From: Lathyrus oleraceus
Taxonomy: Eukaryota; Streptophyta; Magnoliopsida; Fabales; Fabaceae
Assembly: GCF_024323335.1 (NCBI RefSeq)
Contig: NC_066585.1
Coordinates: 533,906,082-533,970,081 of the forward strand
DNA length: 64,000 nt
Direction of reading: 5' to 3'
Below are positions 37,501 through 48,077 of this stretch, piece after piece. Both the position numbers and the translations under genes were made by a program. The notes under the pieces were generated by a model that did no database searches, was not told the DNA's origin, and saw nothing but the letters and a program-made list of their open reading frames with translations. Position 1 is the first letter of the stretch; each line of letters begins with the position of its first letter.

Positions 37501-39991
37501 TCAGGGTGAAACTAGACATATACAAGATATCTCATGCAAAAAATCAGAGCCATAGGCAAAGCATAAGCATGGAAAATTAAATCATGAAGTCAGCATAGCA
37601 TAGTATGACACATATTGTCACACTCAAAAAGATTAAATCATATCTACCAAACCAGAGATCCAAAAATCACAAATTATACATCAAAATCTCCAGGAGTGAG
37701 TCAAGAATCATCATATGAAATTTCATTCAACTTGGAGCTAGCATGATTATTTGGTGATTAAAATGGTAAAACATATGAAAATAGCACACATGACAAGAAT
37801 CAATAAGCCATTCTAAAATTCTACCAGGCACAACTTACACTACTGTGCCCAAAAATTCTAGAGAAAAATTGGGATCCAACAAAAAAACTCCCATCTAATT
37901 TGGATTAATATTGGATTTTTTATGAATTTTAGAAGATTTGTTAATGATGGAAATAATTATTTAAATGATAAATGAATTAATGAATTTAATTAAGTCTGCA
38001 AATGGCATTTCCGTAAATACTCTCAGCCAGGCCAAAAACGCAGTTTCGTTTTAATGTGCTGTCACCGTGTGAATGGACGGTACTGGAGGGAAACACCTTT
38101 TTGAAAATGCCATGCGAACTTGCAGGATCAAACGCAGTAAATTCCAGAATTGCTCACGTTCATCACGCGTTCATCTTCGTCCATCACCTTCAGCTTCGGT
38201 CACGAGCGAATCTCAACGAAAATACGCAAGCAATACACCGTTCTCTCCGTCTCTCAGTGTAGGTCATGAATATGGCAACGATTTCGTCTAAAGATTAACG
38301 TACGTAAAGATCCGATCGAAAGAAGTTTTGACGCGTAAACTTAGATCTACAATATCTTGATGTACAGTGGATGAAATTGCGTGGTTCAAACGCCAAAACG
38401 ATCTATGTTCAACGCACTACATAAGCCATATCTTGATTTCACGAATTAAAGATTTCGAAAATTCACCTTCTTGAAGTGACAGTGTGGAATCGGCACGTGT
38501 TTAGCTCCAATTTGTGAAAACAGATGGAGTGTGATGATTATGAAGATGAATGATGATGATTTCGCAGCTCAACAGGTCTTGATCATGAAGAATTTTCCAC
38601 TTGCCATTGATGCTCAAGGTTTTGCAACAGTTGGAATTTGCACGTGTTTGGCTTCAATCTCCACAAACAGAACTTGCAAATTACCTGCAAGAGATGAATC
38701 AACCAAAAACTAGCAAGAACAATGGTGAAATCTTGGAGAATTGATGAAAAAGTGTATGTGAAAATTTGAGAAAAGTGAGAGAATTTGAGAGTTTTTTGTG
38801 ATGAATCTGAAAAAAGTGATTATTCCCTGAGAAACAGTTACAATTAGGCTTATATACTTCACACTAATCCAAGCCTTAATCATGATTAGGCAAAATTGTG
38901 TGATTAGTGAAAATGAGCTTGTAATGCATTTTGACCTTTTTGCCCTTGGATAGTTAGAACCAATGGAACAGTGTTTTATCACCTCAAGCAAATCATAAAT
39001 CTCATTTGGAAGCTCTTGGAATTGGTCCCATGTCAAAATTCCATGTAATTTGAGTTTTGGACCATTTTGCCCTTGCATTTTAATTGGTTCACTTCAAAAA
39101 TGACCTTTTTATGTGAAGGCTTTTGGCAAAATGTGATGATGGATTATGAAAGTACATATCAAATGTGGTTTGCTCAAAAAAGAACCATCCAATTTGGCCA
39201 TTCCATGTGAAAGTTATGCCACTTTGAATTTGAGTGTTTTTTGAAAATGATTTGACCATATCTTGTCAACCACACATGGGAATTTCAAGTTCTTGGACTT
39301 TTTGGAAAGGTGAGAACAAGATCTTCAACTTTCATGTTGGACAAAATTTCATTTGAAGCTTGTATGATGAAGTAATTTTGAGGAGAAAAACTTTCCATTT
39401 TTGGCAGGTGAAAATTACAGGTCATTTCCATTTTTGGAAACTTTTTGTCTGACCTCAAATCCTTCAACCTTGATCTTTGAAATGTCAAATGAGACTTGTA
39501 TGGACATGAATGAGACTTTTCCAACCATCTCACACCTTCCAATTCCTGATTAAATGCACAGTTGACCACAGTTGAGTTTTCTAGGGTTTTGGATGACTGG
39601 GCCATGTTCTGATGAATTCCAACCCTCTTTCACATGAGATCTTGATCCAAAATGATATCACAAGTTATATGAACTCTTGATGAATGATCATGGTGTCCAA
39701 ATTCTTCAAGAATGGCCACCATGTATTGCTCAATGCCTGATTTGACTGTTTTGACCTATCTAGCTTCATCTGCAAGCAACAAGGTTAGATGACAATATTT
39801 TTGTACATTTGGTTAGTAAACATATGAAAAGCAAAGATATACAATGCAATACATGCTTGGTGATCAAGAACCACACCCACAAGGTATCCTACCCACTAGG
39901 AGGGAAGCTAGGGTATGCAATGATCCTTGAGGCCATGGTATGAGATGTTATGGGCCATGAGGGATCTTAGGGCCAAAATTGGGGTCTTACA
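34567..39991 (-). repeat. Ogre 5' LTR
   Basis: 5,425 bp, ends TGTAGCGG / GTCTTACA on the plus strand, nearly identical to 21873-27266. By eye I count about 25 substitutions, two single-base indels in homopolymers and one 34-bp indel (extra here at about 39404-39437). It contains the promoter TATA box at about 38849-38855. Confidence 0.93.
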
Positions 39992-42009
39992 GTTACCAGC
40001 TTTTTTCAACTTTCGACCGGGAACCTAAAAATTCATATAAATTAAATCATGACTTTTTGTGATGCAACAGAATCGTTGCGTATATAATTCAATGGGTATA
40101 TATATTTGTACCTCTTTTTGAGATGCAACCGACTCGATGCGTCTTGAAATCCCTTTACCAGCTTTATGTGTGGGTCTTGTAGGAGTCTAACATTACCATG
40201 TAATAAGGATTGATTAAATATCATAATTATAGCTGAATTGAAATGTGAATACTAAATATTCATAATCATTTAGAACATATATACCTCGGCATCTGGGAAA
40301 ATTAGATCTGACGGCCATCCAACAAAGGATCCGACTGCATCTCGCATCAACGTTGTCTCTGAAACAACGTCAGGTAATGGTAGAAGCGCGTCGGTATCTA
40401 ATACAAGGTCAACCGAAACTTTCATATATCCCACCGGGAGGGGATTATGGTGAAGTAATTCACCCGAAGTGTTGTGCACTTTTCCCTTGCCAACCATGCG
40501 ATAAGTTGGTGACGATAGATACAACTGACAAGGTGTAATGCCCTAAACCAATAATAAATGTTATTGTTAACGTGTATATGTGTCAAGTAAAAAAGTGCTA
40601 TTTTAATTTCATAATAACATATATAATTACCTCGGGAAATTTCGGTTGACAATTGATAGTAGCTCGGTCACTAGTATCTTTTGCCTCAGAACCACACCTT
40701 TCCTCTCTATACCTTGCATTCTCCTTTTGCAGTTCGAGTACTTGTGCCCTTAACTCCACCAAGGTGTCCATCACCTCTTTGTTGGTAGGATTTTTTGTTT
40801 TTGGTTTTTTATAAAATGACGACGGAGTCACACCAAAACCCTTACCCCTCACACGACCGGAATACTCAGGAACATTTAGTACTCGACTAAGTACGCTCCT
40901 GCAATCCTGGACCTCGGTTGAAGGTAAGGTTTGGGATAAAGTCTCCTGAAATATTATTAGAGGAGATTAAAAATGAATTATATGTCTAACAAAATTTTCG
41001 ATATAATTAAAGAAATAATGTTTCATATACTTACACATTCGTCATAAACATTTTGAACCGCTTCAACGACAGCCCCATCCTTCCCAACCCGAGCAGCCTT
41101 CCACAATACGTGCTCCGGAAGAGATGTTGCGTCACTTTTCTCCTCGGATAGCTACAAATTGAATCAGATTATAAGATCATCAATTATAACATATTGTGAC
41201 AATGTATAAGCTCATAGCATTTGAATATACTCACAATTCTTTGTTGTAACCGTGCATATCCCGTACGCCCTTTTTTGTACGGATACGCGGGTTTTGATGC
41301 CCTTTTCCGATTTTTGTCGCTTACTTCCTGGATAAAAAAGTTTAAGGCATATTAGAACCAAGTAACTTAACAAATGTATAATACCATAATTAATAGACAT
41401 TACATGGAATTTTTCGTTTCTTCGTTTGGCGACAAAGTTATCCCATTCTTCGGCTGAAATAATCTCCGCATACTTCATTGGCCGTTCTGCTTCAACAAAG
41501 TTTCCTTCCTCATCCTTGAGAAATTTGTTGGACAAAAAGGATCGAAATCCTCGGAGTCTTTTTCCGGCCAATTGAATACAATATTTTTGCCGGCTTTCAT
41601 CGATGTGAAAGGATCTCTAAAAAACATACAAATGGAGTGTGTTATTATAAGTAATATTATAACAATATATGGTCAACAAATAGTCAACAAAAAAAACATA
41701 TAATAATATATGGTAAGTACCTGTATCTCGGACCATATTTTTTCTTTGCCAACCTTCAATTCCGGACTTCTCCAATTATCACATGTAATCGGAATATGTT
41801 GTCGAACAAGGGAACCAATGTAACTTGCCAACATTGAACCGTTAGGCTCAATTAGTTGGTCTTCAGCACTCCAATGTACTTCGAATTTTTCACCCTTGTC
41901 TCTTGCACGAATGATTGACTTCATAACAGTCAATCCTCGTTTGATTTCTTTTTCAACATTGTTACGTGATCCACTCGCGTCATGGGTATCGTCTTGGTTA
42001 GCCATTTTA

Positions 42010-42726
42010 TCTGTAATATAGAAATGATTCAATAAGACCCAAGTAAGACAATGACCATATTCGTGAAGCTACACAAAAAACACATTCATATACCTTCCAT
42101 TTCTCTCATGTTACAACAATCTAAACTCTCTCTTTTTTTCATCATTATTGAATACAAACTCACACACACCTACTGCATACAAAAGACCAATGCAAACTTA
42201 TGGTGTTTGGAACATGAACAAACTTGCATCCATAATCATCAAACTTCCAAGCACAAGCTCAAACACACTCCAAATGACATCAGTTTTCAATCAGAAATTA
42301 AAAACCTTACAACAAGGTGCTCATGAACACCATATAGTGCTCGTTTGCCCTAAACAACATTAATCAACATAATGCACAAAATGTAAAACTCAGTTTAGAA
42401 AATGCCCTAATCAAACACCTGAAGAAAGTGAACGGTAACGATGGAGAAGAGAAATACCTTCAAGGTGACGGTAACGATGGAGAAGAAAGTGAACAGCGAC
42501 GGTGGACGCAGATAACTCAGTGAACGTGAACGCAGCAGCAGAAAAAGGCGACGGCGACGACGACGGTGAGGGAGGGAGAACGAACGGAGGACGAGAGTAA
42601 TCGCAGTAGAGAGTAATCGCAGTAGAGAGAAAACCCAGTTACGTAAACGAAATAGCATATAGAGAGGGAAAATAAAGAGACATGCAGTATATATGTTATA
42701 ATTTTAATGTTTAATAAAGGGGACCT
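42010..42726. other. 5' flank of the left CACTA gene
   Basis: No gene. It holds the presumed promoter and 5' untranslated region of the minus-strand protease gene. A GC-rich CGACGG/AACGATGG-containing stretch (42425-42610) duplicates the phrase GGTAACGATGGAGAAGA. The 83-codon Arg-rich ORF at 42407-42658 is likely spurious. Confidence 0.45.
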
Positions 42727-43345
42727 TAGAGGGCGCTTGTGTAAAAAAAGCGCCCTCTAAAGGGGGCCTAAGAGGGCGCTTCTAAAAGCGCTCTCTAAGG
42801 CTTCCCAAAAGCGCTTTATAAACTGGAAATGTACATGGACTTAGAGAGCGCTTTTTTAAAAGCGCCCTCTAAGGGTACCCTTAGAGGGCGCTTCCATAAA
42901 CGCGCCCTCTATTGGTGTCCCTTCATTTCCTCATTATTTTTTCGCTTCACTTTAGAGGGCGCTTTGTTACAAAAGCGCCCTCTAAAGTGCGCTGTCTATT
43001 CCTCCTTATTTTTCTCTTCACTTTAGAGTGCGCTTCTTTAAAAAAGGCTCTCTAAGGCTTTCCAAAAGCGCCTTATAAACTGGAAATGTACATGGACTTA
43101 GAGAGCGCTTTTTTAAAAGCGCCCTCTAAGGGTACCCTTAGAAGGCGCTTTCATAAACGCGCCCTCTATTGGTGTCCCTCCATTTCCTCATTATTTTTTC
43201 GCTTCACTTTAGAGGGCGCTTTGTTACAAAAGCACCCTCTAAAGTGCGCTGTCTATTCCTCCTTATTTTTCTCTTCATTTTAGAGTGCGCTTCTTTAAGA
43301 AAGCGCCCTCTAAGGTGCGCTGTCTATTCCAGTTTTTGGCGTAGT
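42727..43345. repeat. CACTA subterminal repeats with a 257-bp tandem duplication
   Basis: Clustered AGAGGGCGCTT / AAGCGCCCTCT sites in opposing pairs that can form hairpins (for example AGAGGGCGCTTTG and CAAAAGCGCCCTCT at about 42953-42983). The block 42829-43085 is repeated at 43086-43342 with few changes. It ends at TTTTTGGCGTAGT. Confidence 0.8.
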
Positions 43346-44464
43346 CACTACGCCAAAAAGTGCTTTTGGCAGCACCAAAAAGAAAGCGCTTTTTAAAAAA
43401 AGCGCTGTAATAGCTTGAAAAAAAATTCGCCTATGTAAAGAAAGCGCTTTTAAGGTAAAAGCGCTCTTATAGGTCTCCACTTATGGAAGCGCTTTTAAGG
43501 TAAAAGCGCTCTTATAGGTCTCAGTCTCACATCTATGAGTTTCACACTTATGAAAGCGCTTTTAAGGTAAAAGCGCTCTTATAGGTCTCATGGGTTTCAC
43601 ACTTATGAAAGCGCTTTTAAGGTAAAAGCGCTCTTATAGGTCTCATGGGTTTCACACTTATGAAAGCGCTTTTAAGGTAAAAGCGCTCTTATAGGTCTCA
43701 GTCTCACACACTTATGAAAGCGCTTTTAAGGTAAAAGCGCTCTTATAGGTCTCATGGGTTTCACACTTATGAAAGCGCTTTTGAGGTAAAAGCGCTCTTA
43801 TAGGTCTCATAAACGCGCCCTCTATTGGTGTCCCTCCATTTCCTCATTATTTTTTCGCTTCACTTTAGAGGGCGCTTTGTTACAAAAGCACCCTCTAAAG
43901 TGCGCTGTCTATTCCTCCTTATTTTTCTCTTCATTTTAGAGTGCGCTTCTTTAAGAAAGCGCCCTCTAAGGTGCGCTGTCTATTCCAGTTTTTGGCGTAG
44001 TCACTACGCCAAAAAGTGCTTTTGGCAGCACCAAAAAGAAAGCGCTTTTTAAAAAAAGCGCTGTAATAGCTTGAAAAAAAATTCGCCTATGTAAAGAAAG
44101 CGCTTTTAAGGTAAAAGCGCTCTTATAGGTCTCCACTTATGAAAGCGCTTTTAAGGTAAAAGCGCTCTTATAGGTCTCAGTCTCACATCTATGAGTTTCA
44201 CACTTATGAAAGCGCTTTTAAGGTAAAAGCGCTCTTATAGGTCTCATGGGTTTCACACTTATGAAAGCGCTTTTAAGGTAAAAGCGCTCTTATAGGTCTC
44301 ATGGGTTTCACACTTATGAAAGCGCTTTTAAGGTAAAAGCGCTCTTATAGGTCTCAGTCTCACACACTTATGAAAGCGCTTTTAAGGTAAAAGCGCTCTT
44401 ATAGGTCTCATGGGTTTCACACTTATGAAAGCGCTTTTGAGGTAAAAGCGCTCTTATAGGTCTC
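43153..44464. repeat. 656-bp tandem duplication spanning the head-to-head CACTA junction
   Basis: The unit 43153-43808 recurs at 43809-44464 with at most a few differences (for example CTTATGGAAGC against CTTATGAAAGC). Both contain TTTTTGGCGTAGT-CACTACGCCAAAAA (CACTA at 43346 and 44002). The breakpoints sit in GGTCTC/ATAAACG sequence with short shared bases at the joins. Confidence 0.9.
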
Positions 44465-44515
44465 AGTCTCACATCTATGAAAGCGCTTTCATGGTAAAAG
44501 CGCTCTCATAGGTCA
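43430..44515. repeat. Array of about 15 hairpin units in the right element's 5' end
   Basis: Each unit contains the arms AGCGCTTTTA and TAAAAGCGCT separated by AGG, followed by CTTATAGGTCTC and a spacer such as ATGGGTTTCACACTTATGA; the period is about 50-65 bp. Half the units arise from the 656-bp duplication. They probably act as transposase-binding sites. The density of inverted repeats would also make any read-through RNA double-stranded. Confidence 0.85.
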
Positions 44516-44850
44516 TTTATAAAAATTATAATAAATCTAATATTACAAAATCCCTGACTTTCAGAAATCCCTCTTTCACTCTCTCTCGTTCGAAGCTCTC
44601 ACTGCCCTGGAAATAAAAAAAAGAAAAGAAAAGAAATAAAAAACAAATAAAATAAAAGAAAGAAAGGTTCCACAACTGTCGTTAAATTGCATAGCATCAT
44701 CATCACCACCGAATAGAAGCAATCTCTGAAGGCAAAGTGTTTGCGTTAGACTGTTTGACAATCAAATCAAGATCCATATTTCTTCTTCTGTCTTTTTCTG
44801 ATTTCACGAAACCCTAAACCCATTTTCATTCCGATCGGAGATCCAACAAA

Positions 44851-46361
44851 ATGGATGAAGAGTACGACGTGATCGTTTTGGGAACTGGTCTCAAGGAATG
44901 CATTCTCAGTGGTCTTCTCTCCGTCGATGGCCTCAAGGTAACAACACTTCGCACATCATTCAGTTTTCTGTTATTATTCCGTTGTTACTGTTATCGATTC
45001 ACTGATAGATCCAATCGATCGATGAATTTTGTTTGATTCGTTCATGTTTAGGTTCTTCACATGGATAGAAATGACTATTACGGAGGAGAATCCACCTCGC
45101 TCAATCTTATCCAGGTTCTTTTTTATATAAATATTCTTATCCTAATTTTTAACTCTGAAATGAATTATGATTTGATTTGATTTATATTTTTTATTTTTGA
45201 TGATTCAGCTTTGGAAGAAATTCAGAGGAGATGATAAGCCTCCTCCACATTTGGGTTCTAGCAAAGACTACAATATTGATATGAATCCTAAGGTTATTCA
45301 TTTTCCGTTTACTTGTTGAATATCGGTATAGTATCGGCACTTGCCAATACTGTTTTTCGCCATTGCAGGCCGATTTTTAAAACCTTCTTATGATAAATTC
45401 ATGACCTGCACAAAATAGATGCATACTTGTTTTATGATATGATTGTCAATATTCTGATTTCTGACCCTTTGTTTTTTTTTTATTTTATGAAAAATTATTT
45501 TTGGATGGCTAGTTCATTATGGCTAATGGCATGTTAGTGAGGGTTCTCATTCATACTGATGTGACAAAGTATCTCTATTTTAAAGCTGTGGATGGAAGTT
45601 TTGTCTTTAACAAAGCAAAGGTACATTTGTGTTTTTTCCCCTTCTTTCACATGGATTGCATTGGATGTATTATGATGTATTGATTGCTTTGCTGCTGGGA
45701 AATTCCTCTTTTATAGGTTCACAAGGTACCTTCAAATGACATGGAGGCCTTGAAGTCCCCACTTATGCGGATATTTGAAAAACGGCGTGCGCGCAAGTTT
45801 TTCATTTATGTTCAAGATTATAATGAGAGTGATCCTAAAACTCATGATGGGCTGGACTTGACAAGAGTGACTACTAAGGAACTGATAGCGTATGTATATG
45901 TGCCCTTTGTATTGCCTTAGTACTCTGCATAATCAGTTGGAAATTGGTTTTGAAATAACTACCATGTCTTTTGACTTGATATGGTATCATCTTTAATTTT
46001 TTGGTCACAGAGTCGATAGTGAAATGCAAGTGTATGGGCATGTCTTCTATCAGTTTTATATACAGATTAAATACATATTCATGAATTCAAATTCTAAAAG
46101 TGTGTGGCGTTTTGCTTTAAGTTGGCAATTATATTTATGAAAATATGTAATTGCTTGTCAAATTCATTTTGCATGTCATGATATTTATATATTGTGATAT
46201 GTATTGGTAGACTAGGTCTCCACATCCCTATTTTCCTATACTAAGAAGCGAAGTGTAACGTTTTGTGGTTGGTTAGGAAGAATATTCTAAGATCCTTTTG
46301 CCTTTCTTGTTGACCCATGGCAGAAAATTTGGCCTTGATGATAACACTGTGGATTTCATTG
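44851..46361 (+). pseudogene. Captured 5' part of a Rab GDP-dissociation inhibitor gene
   Basis: Exons 44851-44937, 45052-45114, 45209-45292, 45513-45620 and 45717-45889, all with GT-AG introns, plus the start of exon 6 at 46324. They join in one open frame of about 184 codons. The start [20 protein letters not shown], then HMDRNDYYGGESTSLNLIQ, DVTKYLYFKAVDGSF and FEKRRARKFFIYVQDYNE are typical of plant GDI, which extracts prenylated Rab GTPases from membranes. Full GDI has about 445 residues; homology stops after DDNTVDFI at 46361. In the genomic frame about 20 unrelated codons follow to a TAG. The Rab-binding first conserved block is present; later parts are absent. About 270 bp of 5' flank came with it. 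Confidence 0.88.
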
Positions 46362-46458
46362 AATCATTATGTTCAATTATTCATGTTAAGCTAATGAATC
46401 AAGTTACCAAAATATGTTAGTTATGTATGTTGCTTTATTATTTGACCTTGATATGCAG

Positions 46459-46547
46459 GCCTGCTATACAGATTCCCTGCGCAAGCAAAGCTGTTGTAGC
46501 TGTCCGGTTTTGTCCTATATTTTTTAATCTCAAAGCGACAAACTCAG
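46459..46547 (+). pseudogene. Single exon resembling FAS2 (CAF-1 subunit), captured fragment
   Basis: Between an AG acceptor (ATATGCAG) and a GT donor (GTACTTG) lie about 30 codons reading PAIQIPCASKAVVAVRFCPI followed by FFNLKATNS. The ASK-x-VVAVRFCP pattern recalls a WD-repeat segment of plant FAS2, the middle subunit of chromatin assembly factor 1. The flanking sequence looks like intron. I know the family only from memory and the piece is short, so another WD protein is possible. It sits between the GDI break and the protease exons. Confidence 0.45.
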
Positions 46548-46818
46548 GTACTTGTGCACTTAGTATAGTTCTGTTTACAACCAGTAACTATGTACAACCA
46601 GTTATATGTGGTACTGTTCCAATTAAACTGCCTGTGTGGGATGTATTCTGTCTTAAATCTATATGACCTCTTACTAGTAAAGATCATGAGTGGTGGCCTA
46701 GAGGTTCAAAGTGATTGGTCTGAGCTAATTAGACAGTTTTATATTATTTAGCTCTAGTTATGCATTAGGAAGCAGTTATGATATTTGGAACTGTGTTTTG
46801 GTCGCAACAAGCTCTTGA

Positions 46819-47640
46819 GTTCTTGGAAAGGAGACAGACAAGAGATTCATGGCCAGCAGTACAAACAACTTGTATCTTTGGCCGTATAATTCAGGGTTAG
46901 ATTTTAATTCTAAGTTTATTCTAATCTTTAATTGTTTCTTTTACGTAAAAAATTTCCATATAAACTTTTGTTTTAATTTATAGGTGTCACTGGTTGTTGC
47001 TTGCTATTGATCCTTTAAAAGAAGTGGTATATTTTCTGAATTCGATAGATGGTGAATGGACAAATTATCCGGATATGAAGCAATTAGTTGATACGTAAGT
47101 GAGACTGTTCTAAATATTCGTGTATATTTATGTGAGATTGTTCTAAATATATGTTTTTATTTTGTTAGATCAATAAAAGTGTTCCGATCTCAAAGACAAG
47201 CTCGAGTACCACGTACTAAATCCAGCAACATTACGTGGATAAAAGTGCAGGTACTTTAATTTTCACAATTTTGCTTATAATAGTGATGCTACTTGATAAG
47301 AAAAGATAACTATACATTCTTATTTATTTTTCTATGTAGTGTCCTCTACAGCGCAACGATATCGATTGCGGATACTTTGTAATGAGGTTTATGAGGGAAA
47401 TCATTAATATGAATCAAATAGAGATTCCAATCACGGTATGGATTTATAACTTAGGATTTGTTTTAATATTTATCGAATATTTCATATTATTTATTACTTT
47501 TAACTAAATCATGCATATTATGTTTTGTTATGTAGTACTTTGATGAATACAAGTGTGCTCATTACACGAGACTGCAGTTGGAACAAATCAAGGAGGAATT
47601 GTGTCAATATTTTATTGAGAAAAGATTAATTAGTATATAA
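46819..47640 (+). pseudogene. Ulp1-type (C48) protease C-terminal exons of the right CACTA element
   Basis: Exons about 46819-46895 (NNLYLWPYNSG end), 46984-47094, 47169-47250, 47340-47435 and 47536-47640 (stop TAA). They match exons 9-13 of the minus-strand gene at 20612-42005 in both boundaries and sequence. Catalytic His is in CHWLLLAIDP and Cys in DCGYFVMRFM; the position of Asp is Asn here (YFLNSIDGEW). A TGA at 46816-46818 precedes the first exon, and everything upstream (the transposase-like N-terminal part) has been replaced by captured host sequence. It could be expressed only as part of a fusion transcript. Confidence 0.8.
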
Positions 47641-48077
47641 TAGTTTCAAAATAACATGAATACTTTGATGAAGAATGGTTTCTGGTTGGCAAGTGTATAG
47701 TTCTTTATATTTTTAACAGATTAGTTATGACTCCAAATAGGCCGTATAACATATTAGTTTTGACTTGTGTATAGTTCTTTATAATTTTAGTGATATCTTT
47801 AATTTCATGGATAGATTAATGTGTTCATTCTTGTGTTGGTTTGCTTTAAAAAATTACAAATGCTTGAATTATGACTCCAAATGTGTTCAGTGCCTATCTA
47901 TCCTTGTGTTGGTTTGCTTGAATTATGACTCCAAATGTGTTCATTCTTGTGTTGGTTTAAAAAATTACAAATGCTTGAATTATGACTCCAAATGCTTGAA
48001 TTAGAGAGGCTTGATTTACAGGTTTATGGGATTATTCCCAAAAAATATTACAGGTTGAAATGGTAGGCTTAAACTGA

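Larger units (their letters stand above)
21873..39991 (-). mobile_element. Ogre-type LTR retrotransposon, internally deleted (non-autonomous)
   Basis: An 18,119-bp element with LTRs of 5,394 and 5,425 bp, GTTAC duplications, a primer-binding site next to the right (5') LTR and a purine-rich tract next to the left (3') LTR, so it is transcribed on the minus strand. The internal region is only 7.3 kb where full Ogres have well over 10 kb. It keeps scraps of polyprotein (32966-33365), about 110 codons of integrase C-terminus (32064-32402) and a long repeat-rich 3' untranslated region. RT, RNase H and most of gag and integrase are missing. The two LTRs differ by about two dozen substitutions by eye, so insertion was fairly recent and must have used proteins from another copy. 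Confidence 0.9.
20612..42005 (-). pseudogene. CACTA gene: Transposase_24-like plus Ulp1 (C48) cysteine protease, split by Ogre
   Basis: Thirteen exons read by eye with GT-AG ends: 41721-42005 (MANQDDTHDASGS start), 41404-41616, 41235-41327, 41035-41151, 40631-40945, 40285-40542, 40112-40186, 39992-40024 continuing at 21653-21867, 21368-21562, 21164-21274, 21004-21073, 20801-20896 and 20612-20704. Exons 1-4 resemble the plant Ptta/En/Spm transposase family (KRASKPAYPYKKGRTGYARL). Exon 6 has the HNTSGELLHHNPLP region seen in related CACTA proteins. The end is an Ulp1-like protease with catalytic His in GGHWVLVAMD, Asp in YYLDSLSGDW and Cys in DCGFFVLRFM. Exon 8 is interrupted by the Ogre within an Asn codon. 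Exon 11 ends GTTTAG where the sister gene has GTGCAG, so a TAG (21004-21006) lies before the catalytic Cys. Confidence 0.8.
19936..43345 (-). mobile_element. Left CACTA element (5' end at the right), hosting the Ogre insertion
   Basis: The terminal inverted repeats are CACTACGCCAAA (19936) and TTTTTGGCGTAGT (ending 43345). Without the Ogre and one GTTAC the element is about 5.3 kb. It carries subterminal repeats at both ends (19945-20281 and 42727-43340) and one multi-exon gene with a Transposase_24-like region and an Ulp1-type protease. I find no TNP2-type transposase catalytic region, so it would have depended on a transposase supplied by another copy. Confidence 0.75.

Noticed and set aside
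42407..42658. Arg/Leu-rich minus-strand ORF upstream of the CACTA gene
   Set aside because: It lies in the presumed promoter/5' region of the element and arises from CGACGG-type low-complexity sequence.
43430..44515. Regularly spaced short repeats resembling a CRISPR array
   Set aside because: The context is a plant CACTA element. The units contain self-complementary transposase-site motifs, spacers are repeated rather than unique, and half the array comes from a 656-bp duplication.
44851..46361. A functional, complete GDI gene
   Set aside because: Homology covers only the first 184 or so of about 445 residues and is followed by unrelated sequence with a stop; CACTA repeats flank it on both sides.
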